64,000 bases of DNA from Paroedura picta. Its lineage: Eukaryota > Chordata > Lepidosauria > Squamata > Gekkonidae. The notes under the pieces were generated by a model that did no database searches, was not told the DNA's origin, and saw nothing but the letters and a program-made list of their open reading frames with translations. A program made the translations under genes and the position numbers. Positions within the stretch are counted from its first letter, which is position 1; each line of letters begins with the position of its first letter. Below, piece by piece: positions 36,701-50,400 of the stretch. Location: assembly GCF_049243985.1 (NCBI RefSeq), contig NC_135381.1, forward strand, positions 13,689,345 through 13,753,344, given 5' to 3'.

Positions 36701-39700
36701 CCTCCGTGAATAAAAGCCCAGTTTATATTTGTTTATAGAGCTTTACTCCTTAAGCATGGAATGGGAAAGAACATTTTATCCTTTCACAAATTACCCTCTG
36801 AGGTAGGACTTTGTTGTGCATTCGAGTTGTATCCTGCATTGTCCCATGGCTTCAGTGGTCTAATGCAGCGTTTGCTGGCAGGGGCTCATGGGAATTGTAG
36901 TCCATGAACATCTGGAGGACCACAGCTTGACTACCCCCGGTCTAATGCATCCCCCCTCCCCCCGAAAAAATATCACAAAATATGTTGTGTTTTTGTCTTG
37001 GAGCTAACTCTGTTGTGCTGTGGGATCTAGCTGCTTTGTTCATATGACTCCTGTTCTAAAATTTTTACATTGCTTACCTGTTAGCTGTATTTAACCAAAT
37101 AAAAGGTAGGAATGTTTAAGAGGGGCCAACTTGTTTACTGTAGCTTTAAAGGACTAGGAGCAATGGATTCAAATTACAGGAAAGAGATTCCATAGAATCA
37201 TGGGATGATATTGGAAGGGACCTCCTGGGTCATCTAGTCCAACCCCCTGCACTATGCAGGACACTCACAACCCTATCGTTCATCTACTGTAACCTGCCAC
37301 CCCTTTGCCTTCACGGATTCAGCCTCTCCGTCAGATGGCAATCTAGCCTCTGTTTAAAAACTTCCAAAACTTTCCATTTAAATATTGGAAAGCATTTTCT
37401 GACTGTGAGGGCTGTTTGTAGGTGGAATACACTGACTTGGATGGTGGTGGAGTCTCCGTCATTGGATGTTTTTAGGAGGAGATTGGATGAGCACCTGTCA
37501 TAAGTGTGTGATTTTTAAGCCCCTGAGAAGGTGGGGGATGGACTAGATGACCCTGGGGGCTGGACTAGATGGTCTCTTCCAGCTCTGTGTGATTCATAAT
37601 GGTTTACTTTATTCAGGTTTAACAGTCTGTAAGCTGCACACCAAAAAAGACCTTTAAGAATTACAAACAACAGCCTCATCAACTGTGCAAGCTTTACAAA
37701 ATCCACTCAGAAACAATCTTAATTTATGAGTTTCAGAAGTGGGTGGATATTATAACAACCATTTCGCAAGAAATTTCTCCCTAGCAACAGTATGTTTAGA
37801 ACAATAAAAGAAAACATGCAGTAACGAACCAAACCGTGGACAAGGAGCAATCGCAAAAATATTATTCTGAAGACATCCTGGCAAAATGCCTCCTCATCTG
37901 TACTTACCTGTTTGTTTCCAGGTCCAGTTCTTGGTTCTGTTTTTTACCTTTAAACCCCTTCATGACCTTGGACTCAATGTACTCTTTACCTGTATGAATA
38001 TTCACATTGCAGCTCTCATAATCTCAGTGATCTGTGTCCTTCTGTGAGGTCTGTCACTGGCTGATCAAAGCACTCTTCATCAGTCTGTTGAAAGCTTACA
38101 ATTATACTAACATTCCTGTTTTTCTTTTTGTTAATATGCTTTGCATATACATTACAGTCAATCGAAACACTTTACATTTATCTTAACAATAACATCTGAA
38201 CAAGGGAAAAGAAGAATGGACAATCAAACAGAGAAGCATTCTTAAATGTGTATAACATTTTTGGAGGCCAGGGGAATTCCCAAATTGTCTAGTTGGGACC
38301 AATCTTTCCCTTTCTTTAAAGCACCAAAACGATCTGCCTTTAATTTTTTCTTTTGACATTTCATAAACCATTCTACTTTGGGAGTAGTGTCCTTTTCCCA
38401 GTGTCTTTCATAAGAGTCTAGCTGCTGTTAAGTGGAAAATTGTATTTTGCAATATATTAGGAAACATGGATGTGTACTTCAGCAAGAAAATCTCTGCTGA
38501 ATAAGGAAATCCCAAACCTAATTTCATAGATTGCACCACTGACCTATTTTGTCCAAACTAGCTTTTTTGGATGTGTGTTAATTATAGTTATGCTACAGTT
38601 GCCCTGGGGGCTCTTAGGAGATACATGGAAAGAATACAAGTTTCTAAAAAATAAAGCAGTAAAATTTTAAAAATACTAATTGGGTACTTCTGTCCAAAAC
38701 ACAAATTATATGCTGAGGATGCACCGAAGAAGCAGCAAAACTGAGGAAATATTTGTGAATGGCTAAACAAATGGCTTTTCCTTATTTATACAGGGACATG
38801 TTTGTGCTAATGTTACCCTCCTTGTGCCACGGCAGATAAGTGGATTGCATCCCAATGCTGTCATGATGCAGATTTTGCCACTTATTGCCAACCATATGTA
38901 TCATTTCCTTCTATTTCTTCCTTTTAGGATCATTTCATCACACCATCTGTCTTTGGAGAAATTGTTTACAATAACTTCTTGTTTGATATCCCCAAAATTC
39001 TGGATCTGTGCGTGCTCTACGGAAAAGGCAACAACGCTCTACTGCACAAGATGATCGGTTAGTTGTAGATATCGCATGTGGTGAAGGGTTTTTGGGTGGG
39101 ACGGCGACTGCGAGATCAGGATTTAGAACAGACTCTGGGGAGAGGCTGTTCCACTATGATTTGCCAAGGAATGTTGATAATGTGAAGAAAATTATCTGTT
39201 TACCAAAGTCTTTTACCTCACGATGCAGCAGACGTCAGCGTATGTGGCTCTAAAGCAAAGATTAAAAGAATTCATGGTGAGGCATATAAAATTTGCTGAA
39301 TGGAACCTCCAAGTTGAGAGGTAGTATACTGGGTATTAGAGGCTGGGGACAAATAATGTGGGGTGTTTATTTATTTGTTTTATAATTTCATCCTGTGCTT
39401 GAAGTTCCAGAGGCATCTGCCAGTTGGGCAGATGGACTAGGCTGACCTTGACTAAAAAGCGTTTATCTTAAAAGTCGTCGACATCATAATATTTTCCAAT
39501 TTTAAGAATTGCTGATTTGCAGGCACCTGATCTTGCAGGCTGTGTGATGACAGTCCTAAGACAACCCAAACAGTTTAATTTTAAAAACTGTGTACAGAGG
39601 CAGACTTGAATAATGAATTCTAAAGTGTAGAATCTGGATTTGTGACATGCTTCCCTCCAGGAAAGCAAATGAGAACTGATAAAAGCTTAAGAAGACGAGA

Positions 39701-41407
39701 TACTTGGAGACCTGTGATCAGCTCTCCCGCAGAGTCCTGTTTCCATTTCAAAGTGTAAGGACATGAAGGGGTTGGTTGGGGAGAGGAATTGGATTTGGAA
39801 GAAGCAGACCTTGGTGGAGACTGTCCCCCTCCCCATTTTTCTCATTTAAAGATTCTGTGGTGAAGGTTAAATAGCAGCATTGGAGGAATGATTTAGACCT
39901 GGGTGGGGCGGGGGGGGGGGGAGCTGGCGAGAAGTCCCTTCCCACAGTGTGACTTCCCCACCCCAATCCATTCTCTGATGCGGAGAGTGCCTGAGGCTCA
40001 TTGTAATTAATGGATTTTTTTTTAAAAAAGGATAATTAAAGATATATAAATGCTTCATTGGTTCCATTCAAAGATTTGGTGAATGCTGAATGAAATGTCA
40101 GACAAAGACATGTCTCATCTTGCTGGAATTCTGTTGCCGTCAGTTTTTGGGGTTTTTTTGGGAGGCTGGAGGCAGAAGCCTTGAGGTTGGGCTAAGCCTG
40201 CTGGCAGAAAAGGAGTGCAACCCGCTCATGGGAGCTGCTGGTTTCTTGTATCACTCTGAGCAATTAGGCAATTAATTTTTACTTTCCCTTTGAACATCTT
40301 GTCGTAGAGAAGGCCCACTGAGGTACGTTCTCAGCTCTTTGCCTGGATTGTCAACTTGGGGGAAAAAATGGAGCAAATATATAACCTACTTGGTGAGATG
40401 CAAGCCTATTTAGCTCACATTAAGAGCCCTTTCACACATGCTAAACAATGCAGCTTCAACCCACTTTAACAAGTTGAGGCCAACTAGGTTCCTCGCTTCC
40501 AGGTAGAGTGAGAGGAGTGAAGAATTAAACGCAATTCTCCAGATTATAATCAGCTGCTCTTTAACCACTGCTCCATGCTGACTCCCAAACTCTCATTTGC
40601 CCCATGCTGACTCCCAAACTCTCAATGAAAGGACTGGAGGTGTTTGTAGGAGAGAATCGATGGAGGGGAGCTTAACCTCTCCTGTGCCTTCCAATACTTA
40701 TTCCAATGGCCATTCTATTTCTTCCTTAACTGAGCTTACTTCTGTTCTCAGGGCTTTTGGGGAGCGGCGTTTGTAGGGGGAATCAGGAGGTTTGTCAGTG
40801 TGATTCTCCCCTGCATTTGTTTTACGAGGAAAACTTGGGATTGGAAGCTGAGTTTCCTTTCATGAATCCAGGTTTTCCCCTGTGTCTCTGTTTATAGCAT
40901 CCATGTGATATGAGTTGTGTTGCTTGAGGGGGAAATGTGAAAGTCAATCTAGCTGGTATGAGAATGTTTGAAGCCAATGCTTTTGCCCAGTCTGAAATAA
41001 TTGTTTCTCTATGTTCTTTCCTCCCCTCCCCTGCCACAGAAAACATATTTATTCAGCAGCCAAGCTACTTCAGCGACTTGGATGAAACTGTGCCTACAGT
41101 TCTTCAGGTGCTAATTTGTCTAGAGTGTGTTTTTGTTAGAGCAGCTAACTCAGAATTGGGAGATGATGAGATTTTGGTGGTAGAGCCTGAGTAGGGTGGG
41201 GTTTGCAGAGGGGAGAGACTTCCTTGGGCCATAATGCCATAGAGTTTACCTTCAAAAGTGGCCATTTTATCCAGGTGAACTGTATTCTGTTTTAAACAGA
41301 AAATACTTGTAACAGTGGAGGATCTCAAGCTGCCCCCAGGAGTTTGGTAACTCTAACTTTGGGGTGCCTCTGTGTACTTCTATAATGGGAGTGGCGGGCA
41401 ATAAATC

Positions 41408-41472
<65 letters not shown>

Positions 41473-44400
41473 TAGAAATCATTAAAGGTTTCCTGGGAGA
41501 TGGTGTAGAGCAGTGGTTCTCAACCGCCCTACTGTCATAACCGCCCTACTGTCGTAACTGTTGTAATCTTGTACCAGTTGGTTTTAACCTAACTTACCTT
41601 ATGGTGTAAAGACTCTTGTGGCGCAGAGTGGTAAGGCAGCAGACATGCTGTCTGAAGCTCTGCCCATGAGTCTGGGAGTTTGATCCCAGCAGCTGGCTCA
41701 AGGTTGACTCAGCCTTCCATCCTTCCGAGGTCAGTAAAATGAGTACCCAGCTTGCTGGGGGATAAACGATAATGACTGGGGAAGGCACTGGCAAACCACC
41801 CCATATTGAGTCTGCCATGAAAACGCTAGAGGGCGTCACCCCAAGGGTCAGACATGACCCGGTGCTTGCACAGGGGATACCCTTACCTTTACCTTACCTT
41901 ATGGTGTGTGTTATTTCATTTTCATCCTCCCTTCTTTCAAGAAGCTGAGGCTATATGTGTTGAGTTTCTCCTTTCCAGTTTACCACAAATTAAACTCTGA
42001 AAATTGAACTGATTTTGTGAAGGGTGTAATTTTTGTCCTAAAGTATGTACCCCATGAGGTTTGCCCAGAACACACTGGTCCAGGGAACAAGAGCTCTGGA
42101 AAAATACAGCCCTTCACTCTTTTCGCAGAAAGATGGCCTGATCATTTCACAAGACTCAAGTGAACTATTAAATATGCAAGAGGACATGAGGGGGAGGAGG
42201 AAAAAACCATTCATGTAAAAATGTGCATCTAGATTCTGGGTGTCTGAAACAGGCTCTAAGATTTTTTCCCACCTCCTGTTCTACCTGAACAGCTCTTGCC
42301 TTCCAAAGCTGGACGGTAGTGCCAAGGGGTTTTCTTTTGGGGTGGGTCACCTGCTAACTAATTCTCCAAGGCAAACTTGTAAATACCTTTGCAAGAATTG
42401 TAAGTACCTTTGCAAAAATTAGTCTAAACTGGAGAAAACAGAGAAGGGGGATGGGGAAAAAAACACTGAATGTGTTTAACCTGGCTTGGGCAGGTCCCCT
42501 TTCATGGAGCAGGTAACTTCAGGCAAATGCTGACACTGGGGAAGTGTGCCTGGCTGCATTCCACTCTGACACGTTCACAGGCTTGCCCTTTGCCTTCTAG
42601 GTATTCAGCAACATTCTCCATACGTGTGGCTTGCAATGTGAAGGAGTCTCTGCTGAGCCGCAGAAACTGGAAGAAAGGATCAGGATGACTCCTGGGGACA
42701 TGCCTCTGCAGGTGGGGGGGACATTTGTTGTGACTAACATCTTTCCTCCAGGCTACATTAAACTTGTCCAATGTCATGCTCCCCTCTTATTACCCGCCCC
42801 TCCGGACTTATGCTTCACCCTGCACATGGTCACCAGTAATCATTGTTCTGGCCTGTCCTGTGACTGGGTGAGGCAGCTTTCCCAATCACATGAATTTGGG
42901 TATGCTTGGCTTACACATTTTTGAAGAAGACGATTAATTGTGTGTTCTGTTAAAATATCACTGAACGCTTCCTTTCTTTTGAAGAAGCAGAATTAATCCT
43001 TTCCCCCCTCTCCCATGCTACAAATGAGCAAGGGAGGGGGAGAAGAGGATGGTGAGAGGTTTTACTTTGGGTAGCCGTGTTGGTCTGGAGTAGCACAACA
43101 AAATCATAGTCCAATAGCACCTCTAAGACCAACAAAGAATAACTGTTTGTTGGTCTTAAAGGTGCTATTGGACTCTGATTTTTGTTTTTGTTTTACTGCT
43201 TTAGGTTTGACATTTTAGGGACTGGGTATGGGTGCAGATGAGGAAATACGAAAGTGGGGAAAGAGCAGCTTTTGATGCCCACTCAGATGGTTGATTTTTA
43301 ATAGCTCGATGCATAAGCCTTTGTTTATGTCTCTGTTTTATAATTTTACAATCAACGAAGGCACTTTTCTTGGTGACAGTTGTTATTTTTCCCACACTGA
43401 TGTCAACCAGTCGACTTTATCCTCATCAAGTTTTGCACATTGTGACACACAAAAGCTGAGAGAGATGTTTTGGGAAGGCGGGGCAAAGCCTAAGCATACA
43501 GCCTTAGCAGCAGCACCTTTGAAATGCAAAGGAAGAGAACCTTCCTTTTATGCTCTTAGTTCTTTCCCATCCGCTCTTTTTAAACTAATTTTTTACTTAC
43601 CCCAAGTTTTTTTTCTTTTTGAGGAACAAGTCACCCGACAACATCTTCTATCATCAGTACCATTACCCAAAACTTTTCTCTGTACATTAAAGGCAGAGGT
43701 GAAAAGAGATAACTAGTGCAGTCGTAGACGGGTTTTCATCCTTATTTAAATTTGGTTTAGGTCTAAAGACAAAAAAGTGCCTGTACTCTGAAGTCAAATA
43801 TTGGTTGCTTCCCTTGTTGCTAGTCTTGATTCCTTCCTTTATAAAATAGTTTTTTCTGTGCAGTCTCCTTGTTATTTTTTTTAAAGCCAGTTTGTCTTTT
43901 AGGCGGCCTTGTAATATATTCTCATTAAAGTTAACCTCCCCACCCCTGAGCAATTTTTCTGGGGTGTGAGTCAACTACAGTTTCCATCTCCAATTTGGCA
44001 AATTCCTGGAAAATTGGGGGCAGAGCCTGGGGAAGGGAGAGATCTCAGCAGGGTATTTATTTATTTATCATTTGATTTCCAAACCTACCCTCTCAGATTC
44101 ATCGTCTTGGGGGTAATGCACGCAAATTCGACAAAGGTTACAGGATAAAAACAGTAAAAATGTTATAAAATTTCAAATTAATGAATGAATATCAATCACC
44201 AGCACCGATAGTAATCAAAATTCTGACCTGTTGGTGTTACAAAGGTAAGGAGGCGGTGGAAGGAAGGCCCGATCGGCTGTTTTGATGAACTTCCTTCTGG
44301 CTTCAACCAGAAGCTTTACAGCCCACTTTCCAAACCTGCCATTTTCTCCAGTGGAACTGATCTCTGTAGTTTGATAATAAATTGTTCTATGAGATTTCCA

Positions 44401-47400
44401 GGCTTTACCTGGAGGATGGCAACCCAAGAGGCAAGTGAGCCTTTAGTAGTGCTGGAGGGGGCGTTAGCATGTCAAAATGTCCCTGTAGGTCCCACACGTT
44501 TCTTTATTGCATGCGTTTTAATATGTGTCTTACATTTTTTGTGAACTTTTCTTTAGTTGGTGGGTATTGGATAAGTCTGCTTTGGAAACATCGTTGTGCC
44601 TAATCTTACCTTTACTGTGAATTTATTACGCTTAGAGCCAGTGATGGTCCACTGTCTAGGGCTAGGCCAAAAATCCAAGGATAATGTGTCTCTCCCTATT
44701 AGGATACTATTAGTTAGTTGCTGTCTAGTTAGCAATTTTAATGGTACTTCTTTTAACGGTACTTCTGTTTCCTGAGGTAGTCTGCCTGATCCTACCCAAT
44801 GGGAAGACTAGCTTGGTGGAACTCATAAGGGCACCTGACCTGTATAGCCCAGCTAGCCTGATCTTGTTAAGATCTCAGAAGCTAAGCAGGGTCAGCCCTG
44901 GTGAGTATTTGGATGGGGGACCATCAAGGAGGGCCAAGGTTGTGATGAGGAGGCAGGCTGTGGCCAACCACTTCTGAATGTCTCTTGCCTTGGAAGCCTC
45001 CTTGAGTCAGCTGTGCTTTGATGGCCAAAAAGAGAATTATTTTTCATGGGGAAAGTCCTAGGTTTAGTCTCTGTTATCTCCAGTTAATAGATCTCAGATT
45101 ACAGATACTGAGATAGCCCAGATTACAGATAGCCCAAACCCTGGAGTACACTACACTGAGCAAGTTGGACCAATGGTAGAAGAGAGATTCATGTGTTTAT
45201 AAGAGAACAACTCTGGAGGGATGAAATCTGAAGACATTGACATATGAAGATGCCTTATATTGAGGCAACCTCTGGGTCTAGATCAAGGTTAATGTTGTCT
45301 TCTCTGACTAGCAGCCACTTTCCTGGGTCTCAAGCAGAGGTCTTTCACCAACAGCTATTTGGCTTTTTTATATGGAGGATTGAACCTGGAACCTTCTGCC
45401 TGCAAAGCAGAGAGCTAACTTGGTGTAGTGGTTAGGAGCGTGGACTTCTAATCTGGTGAGCCGGGTTGGATTCCCCGCTCCCCCATATGCAACCAGCTGG
45501 GTGACCTTAGGCTCCCCACAGCACTGAGAAAGCTGTTCTGACTGAGCAGTAATCTCAGGGCTCTCTCAGCCTCACCTCCCTCACAGAGTGCCTGTTGTGG
45601 GGAGAGGAAAGGGAAGGTGACTGTAAGCCGCTTTGAGACTCCTTTGGGTAGAGAAGAGCAGCATATAAGAACCAACTCTTCTTCTTCTTCTTCAAAACAG
45701 ATGTGTTACCCCTGAGACAACTGTCCAATTTGTTTGTAATTAATTACTATAACTTTTTTCTTCTTCCTAGGAGCTGATGGACATTGTGCTGTATTTGTGT
45801 GATACTTGTATCACCCTTTGGGCCTTTCTAGATGTGTTTCCACTGGCTTGCCAGACATTCCAAAAGCATGACTTCTGTTCCAGGTATATTTTAGGAACTG
45901 TGTATGTTTCCTATGCACCTGGAAGAGACATATCTGAGGGGGCCGAACTGTCACTTCCCAATGTTCGTACACTGAGTTTGGATACACTTGAGTCCATTTC
46001 AGTATCATAATCATGGGGCGGAGGGAGCAGGAGATGGACGAATCTGACCCTAGTTGACATAGTACAGACAGTTCTCCTGCGCAAGCTCCATTGCAATGAA
46101 AGCAGAGACCCAAGAATTCTGCTGTGTGCAAGGGCTGCCATTGGGATTTTCTTCCTCAGACATCAAAGTATCTGAGCTCATTTAAAGCAATTATGTTGGC
46201 TCCAACTTTAAAACAATTTGTCCCACACTCCTAAGGGTGCAATAGTAAAAGGATGTTTGCTGCTGCTGCTGCAGAAATCTATGAAGACACATGTGAAGCT
46301 GTATTATACCATTTGAGGCCTTCGATCCATCTAATGCAGTGGTTCTCAACCTGGGGGGTTGGGACCACTTTGGGGGTTGAACAACCCTTTCACAGGGGTC
46401 ACAGCAGGGCAAGCAGCTTGGCTAAAGGGTCACCATCCACACAACAGCCTTGTGGGGCAGATCAAGATAGAGCATTTGTCTGGAGCAGCAGAAAAGAGCG
46501 AGATCAGCATGGTGGGACAAGAGGCAGAACTGAACTGAGAAACCTGTAAAAAAACCCAATTTATATACGATCATGAACTATGAATCTTCATGCCATTGAT
46601 CAGGTTCAGTTTAATCTCTGTGAAAGAACACTTGCATAATTTTATGCTTGGGGGTCACCACAACATGAGGAACTATATTAAAGGGTCGCAGCATTAGGAA
46701 GAGTGAGAACCACTGCTGTAATAACTTGTCAATTACAGCAGCATTCCTAGATCTTGGGTTTTCTCACACTCTTTCTGGAGAAAGTCGGGACTCAATTGGG
46801 GTTATCTTCTCAAATCTCGTGACCCGCTATTGAGTTGTGGCTCCTCTAGATTCCTCTCTATCGCCAACTTTAGACCTTTACCCCCTTCTTGTCTCCTCTC
46901 TGATTTGCATCTCTTAAAAAGCCTTTTATAGTTAAATTTAACTGCGTGTGTTTTGTAGGATTGCTTCGTTTTATGAGCTGGTGATACCTGAGCTGGAGTC
47001 TGTAATTAAGAAGAGAAGACATGAGGACAGCAGGTACCTTTCTGAGCTATCTTTACACTTGCAGTTAAGTGCATAGACATGTCTAGGCATGCGTTCAGCA
47101 CATTATTAGTCCACAACATGGGTTCAAGTCACTGATATTCTTCTTGCAATTTATTTCTTAAAAACATATATCCCTCGCCTTTTTCACCTTGTCTCTCCTC
47201 CACGATCCTCAGGGTAGATTAGATGGGAGTCATTAGCTTTTTATCTTTACAACAACCAAGCAAGGTAGGTTAGATTCAAGAGAGACTGGCTGGCCCAAGC
47301 TCATCTGATAAGCTTTCTGTCTGACTGGACATTTATATGTTTTTTTTCTCTATTAACTCACTAAGCCTGCTTCCACATAATGAGGGTTCTCTATGTTAAC

Positions 47401-50400
47401 ATTCCTTGCCCCTGCAAATGCATTCATACGCTTTTTGAGCTCAGAAGCTTCTAAATGTGGGAATTTTCTGCCACATTCCTCTGTCATTCCCCCCCCCCCC
47501 AGCCCGACTTTGCAGTTCCACATTTACACCTACATTGCCTCCCAGGTATGGTCACCATGGTGACCAGTGGCCTTTCTAGTTTTTGTTCATGCATGTTCTA
47601 TAGCCCTATAGTGGCTCTATTCAAATTGGAAAGGCAAGTGGCAGTAGGTGATTACAGCACAATAGTATATATGCCAATTTATCTTCTAAAAGAAAACCAG
47701 TGACTTAATAGGGTGCATTCTTTCTTAAGAGATCGGAGTAAAGCAGGTTTAGGAAACAGCATATTGAAGACAGGGAAAACTTGGAAACAGAACATGGCAG
47801 CATGTTGCTATATGAACGCTAAAAAAGGAGCAGTTTGGCAGCCAAGTTGGGGGAAAACCTCCATGTGGGAGCAGCCTTAAGCAAGCCTCTCAACTCATCC
47901 CTAGAAGCTGATGATGGACTAGCCTCACTTACAGATCCGTTGTAAAAGACAAGACACATGGAACCCGTCAAAATGCTACATAAATGCTAAGTAATATGTT
48001 AAAAGAGATAGTCATGAGTAAAAATGTACTTAGATACAGCTCAGTTTGCTCCTTAACAGGTTTGCCTTTCTTCTTGTAGGAGATTTTTTTTAAAAAGGCA
48101 TGTACTTCCTGCAGTGGAATGGCATAGCCCATGATGCTTTCTCATTTGCGCTTCATTCTGTTGAGCACATAGACCATTCTTGTGGCCTTTGCAACTAGGC
48201 CAGCGACTCCACTGAAAGAAGCAGATGCCAGAACACTATTCTGTTATCTGCTGGGGGTAGATGGCAAACTGCATCTGATAACATTAGCAAAAGTTTTAGG
48301 ATGGGCACAAAAGTCTTGAGATTCAAACCCCGGTTCCCTGCTGCTGCTCCCGGATAAATAGTTTTTCTCTTCCTGCTCAATGCAAATTGGTGTTTTACTA
48401 CCCGACAGCTCCCTTGTCTTCCTTGTTGGAAATAAATCAATTTTCTCTCTGTTGTTGTCCTTGTCCCTTTCTAGCTTAATGCTGGATGTGTGGACGAGGC
48501 TGTCTCATTCTAGAAAGAAGATGGTGGAAGTTTTCCATATTATTGTCAACCAGTTGTGCCTTCAGCCTATTTTGGAAAGCAGGTACGTTTCTCACAAGGC
48601 TTAGAAGAAGAAGAAGAAGAAGAAGAAGAGTTGGTTCTTATATGCCGCTTTTCCCTACCCGAAGGAGGCTCAAAGCGGCTTACAGTCGCCTTCCCATTCC
48701 TCTCCCCACAACAGACACCCTGTGGGGTGGGTGAGGCTGAGAGAGCGCTGATATCACTGCCCGGTCAGAACAGTTTTATCAGTGCCGTGGCGAGCCCAAG
48801 GTCACCCAGCTGGTTGCATGTGGGGGAGCGCAGAATCGAACCTGGCATGCCAGATTAGAAGTCCGCACTCCTAACCACTACACCAAACTGGCTCTCTTAG
48901 TGGTAGAAGGTCTAGGAGAAAACAAAAGGAAGCAGTACTCCACACAAGGTATAATTAATTTGCTGCCACAAATTTATTTAATTCGTTTACATCTCTCTTT
49001 TCTCCTTGAAGGGAGCCCAAAGTGGTTTACATCATTCTCCTATCCTCTGTTTTATCCTCACAACAACCTTGCGAGGTAGGTTAAGCTGAGACAGGGTGAC
49101 TGGCCCAGTGTCACCCAGCAAGCTTCTTTGGTAGCAGTAGGGATTCCAACCTGGATCTTCTAGATACTAGTTCAACACTCATAACCACTAGATATTTGTC
49201 TGGTTCTGTAAGCTACTCTGATCTTGTTTTGGTGGAAAGGCAGCGTGTAAACGTTTTAGTCAAATAAATGAGAGATAAATGGAGCTTTCATACACAGGGG
49301 GCAGTGGAATTGGATCCATGGGGAAGACTTCATGAAAAGAGCTGAAGGAGGGTCAATTTCCTTACCTTCCCCTTCTTAAAGCATCCTGTCATTCATCTTG
49401 TATTTACAGCAGTGGTCCCCAACCCCCGGTCTGGAGACCGGGCCCAGTCCGTGGATCAGTTGGTACCGGGCCACGGCTCCTCCTCGTCCTCCTCCCCAGC
49501 TGCTGATACGAGGGCTGCCCTGCCAGTCTGCCGCCGGCTCACCTTTGGTGCTCTCTAGCGGCTGCCATGGCTGGGGCTCCCCCTTGGCATGGTACTGCGT
49601 GGCACTGTGCAGCTGCTGCTGGCAGCACCCCCCAGCGGGCAGCGGGAAGTCAGGGGTGGCAGCGGGAAAGCAAGCGGAACAGGTGCTCAGGCGGCAGCAG
49701 TGATGTCCCTCGGCAAAAGACTACCCCACCCCCCGGGCCTCAGTAAAATTATCAAGCGTTGATCGGTCCTCAGTGATAAAAAGGTTGGGGACCACTGATC
49801 TACAGGACCACCTCTTCCCCCAAAGGGACATTATCTGCTCAAGATCCCCAGCCCCAAAGATATCAAACTGGCCTCGACTAGAGTTGGGCCTTTTCAGCCC
49901 TAGCCCCAATCTGGTGGGATGCTCTCCTTGGGGAGATCAGGGCCCTGAGGGACCTTGGACAGTTCCACAGGGCCTACAAGACCGAGTTGTACAGCAAGGC
50001 TTATGGCTGAGGCCTAAAACGATGTCGAAATCCTGGCCACCCTGTTCAAAACACCAGCCAGGTCTACAACAGAATCTGAAATTGAGGCCCATATCAATCC
50101 TTGCCCTAAAAGGAGGAGGCGGTTATGGAATTAAGAGATCTTTTATGGATATTAACAATATAATGTTTTATTGAGCTTTTTTTTATTGTTTTAAAATTGT
50201 TGCTACCCGTCCTGAGGCCCCAGGGAAGGGCAGGCTATAAACAGAATTTTATTAGTAGCAGTATCTTGAAAACTCCTCTCATTAATAATAATAAAATTGA
50301 TTTATATCCCGCCCCTCATTCCGTATCTCGTGACAGCTAACAGCATGAATAAAATGCAGCATAAATACATAAATAAAACTGTAAAGTATGAGTCTACACA

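Noticed and set aside
44841-44960. Possible functional 5S rRNA gene
   Set aside because: Similarity covers most of 5S but with many changes, and it runs into a non-5S tail, so it is a SINE.
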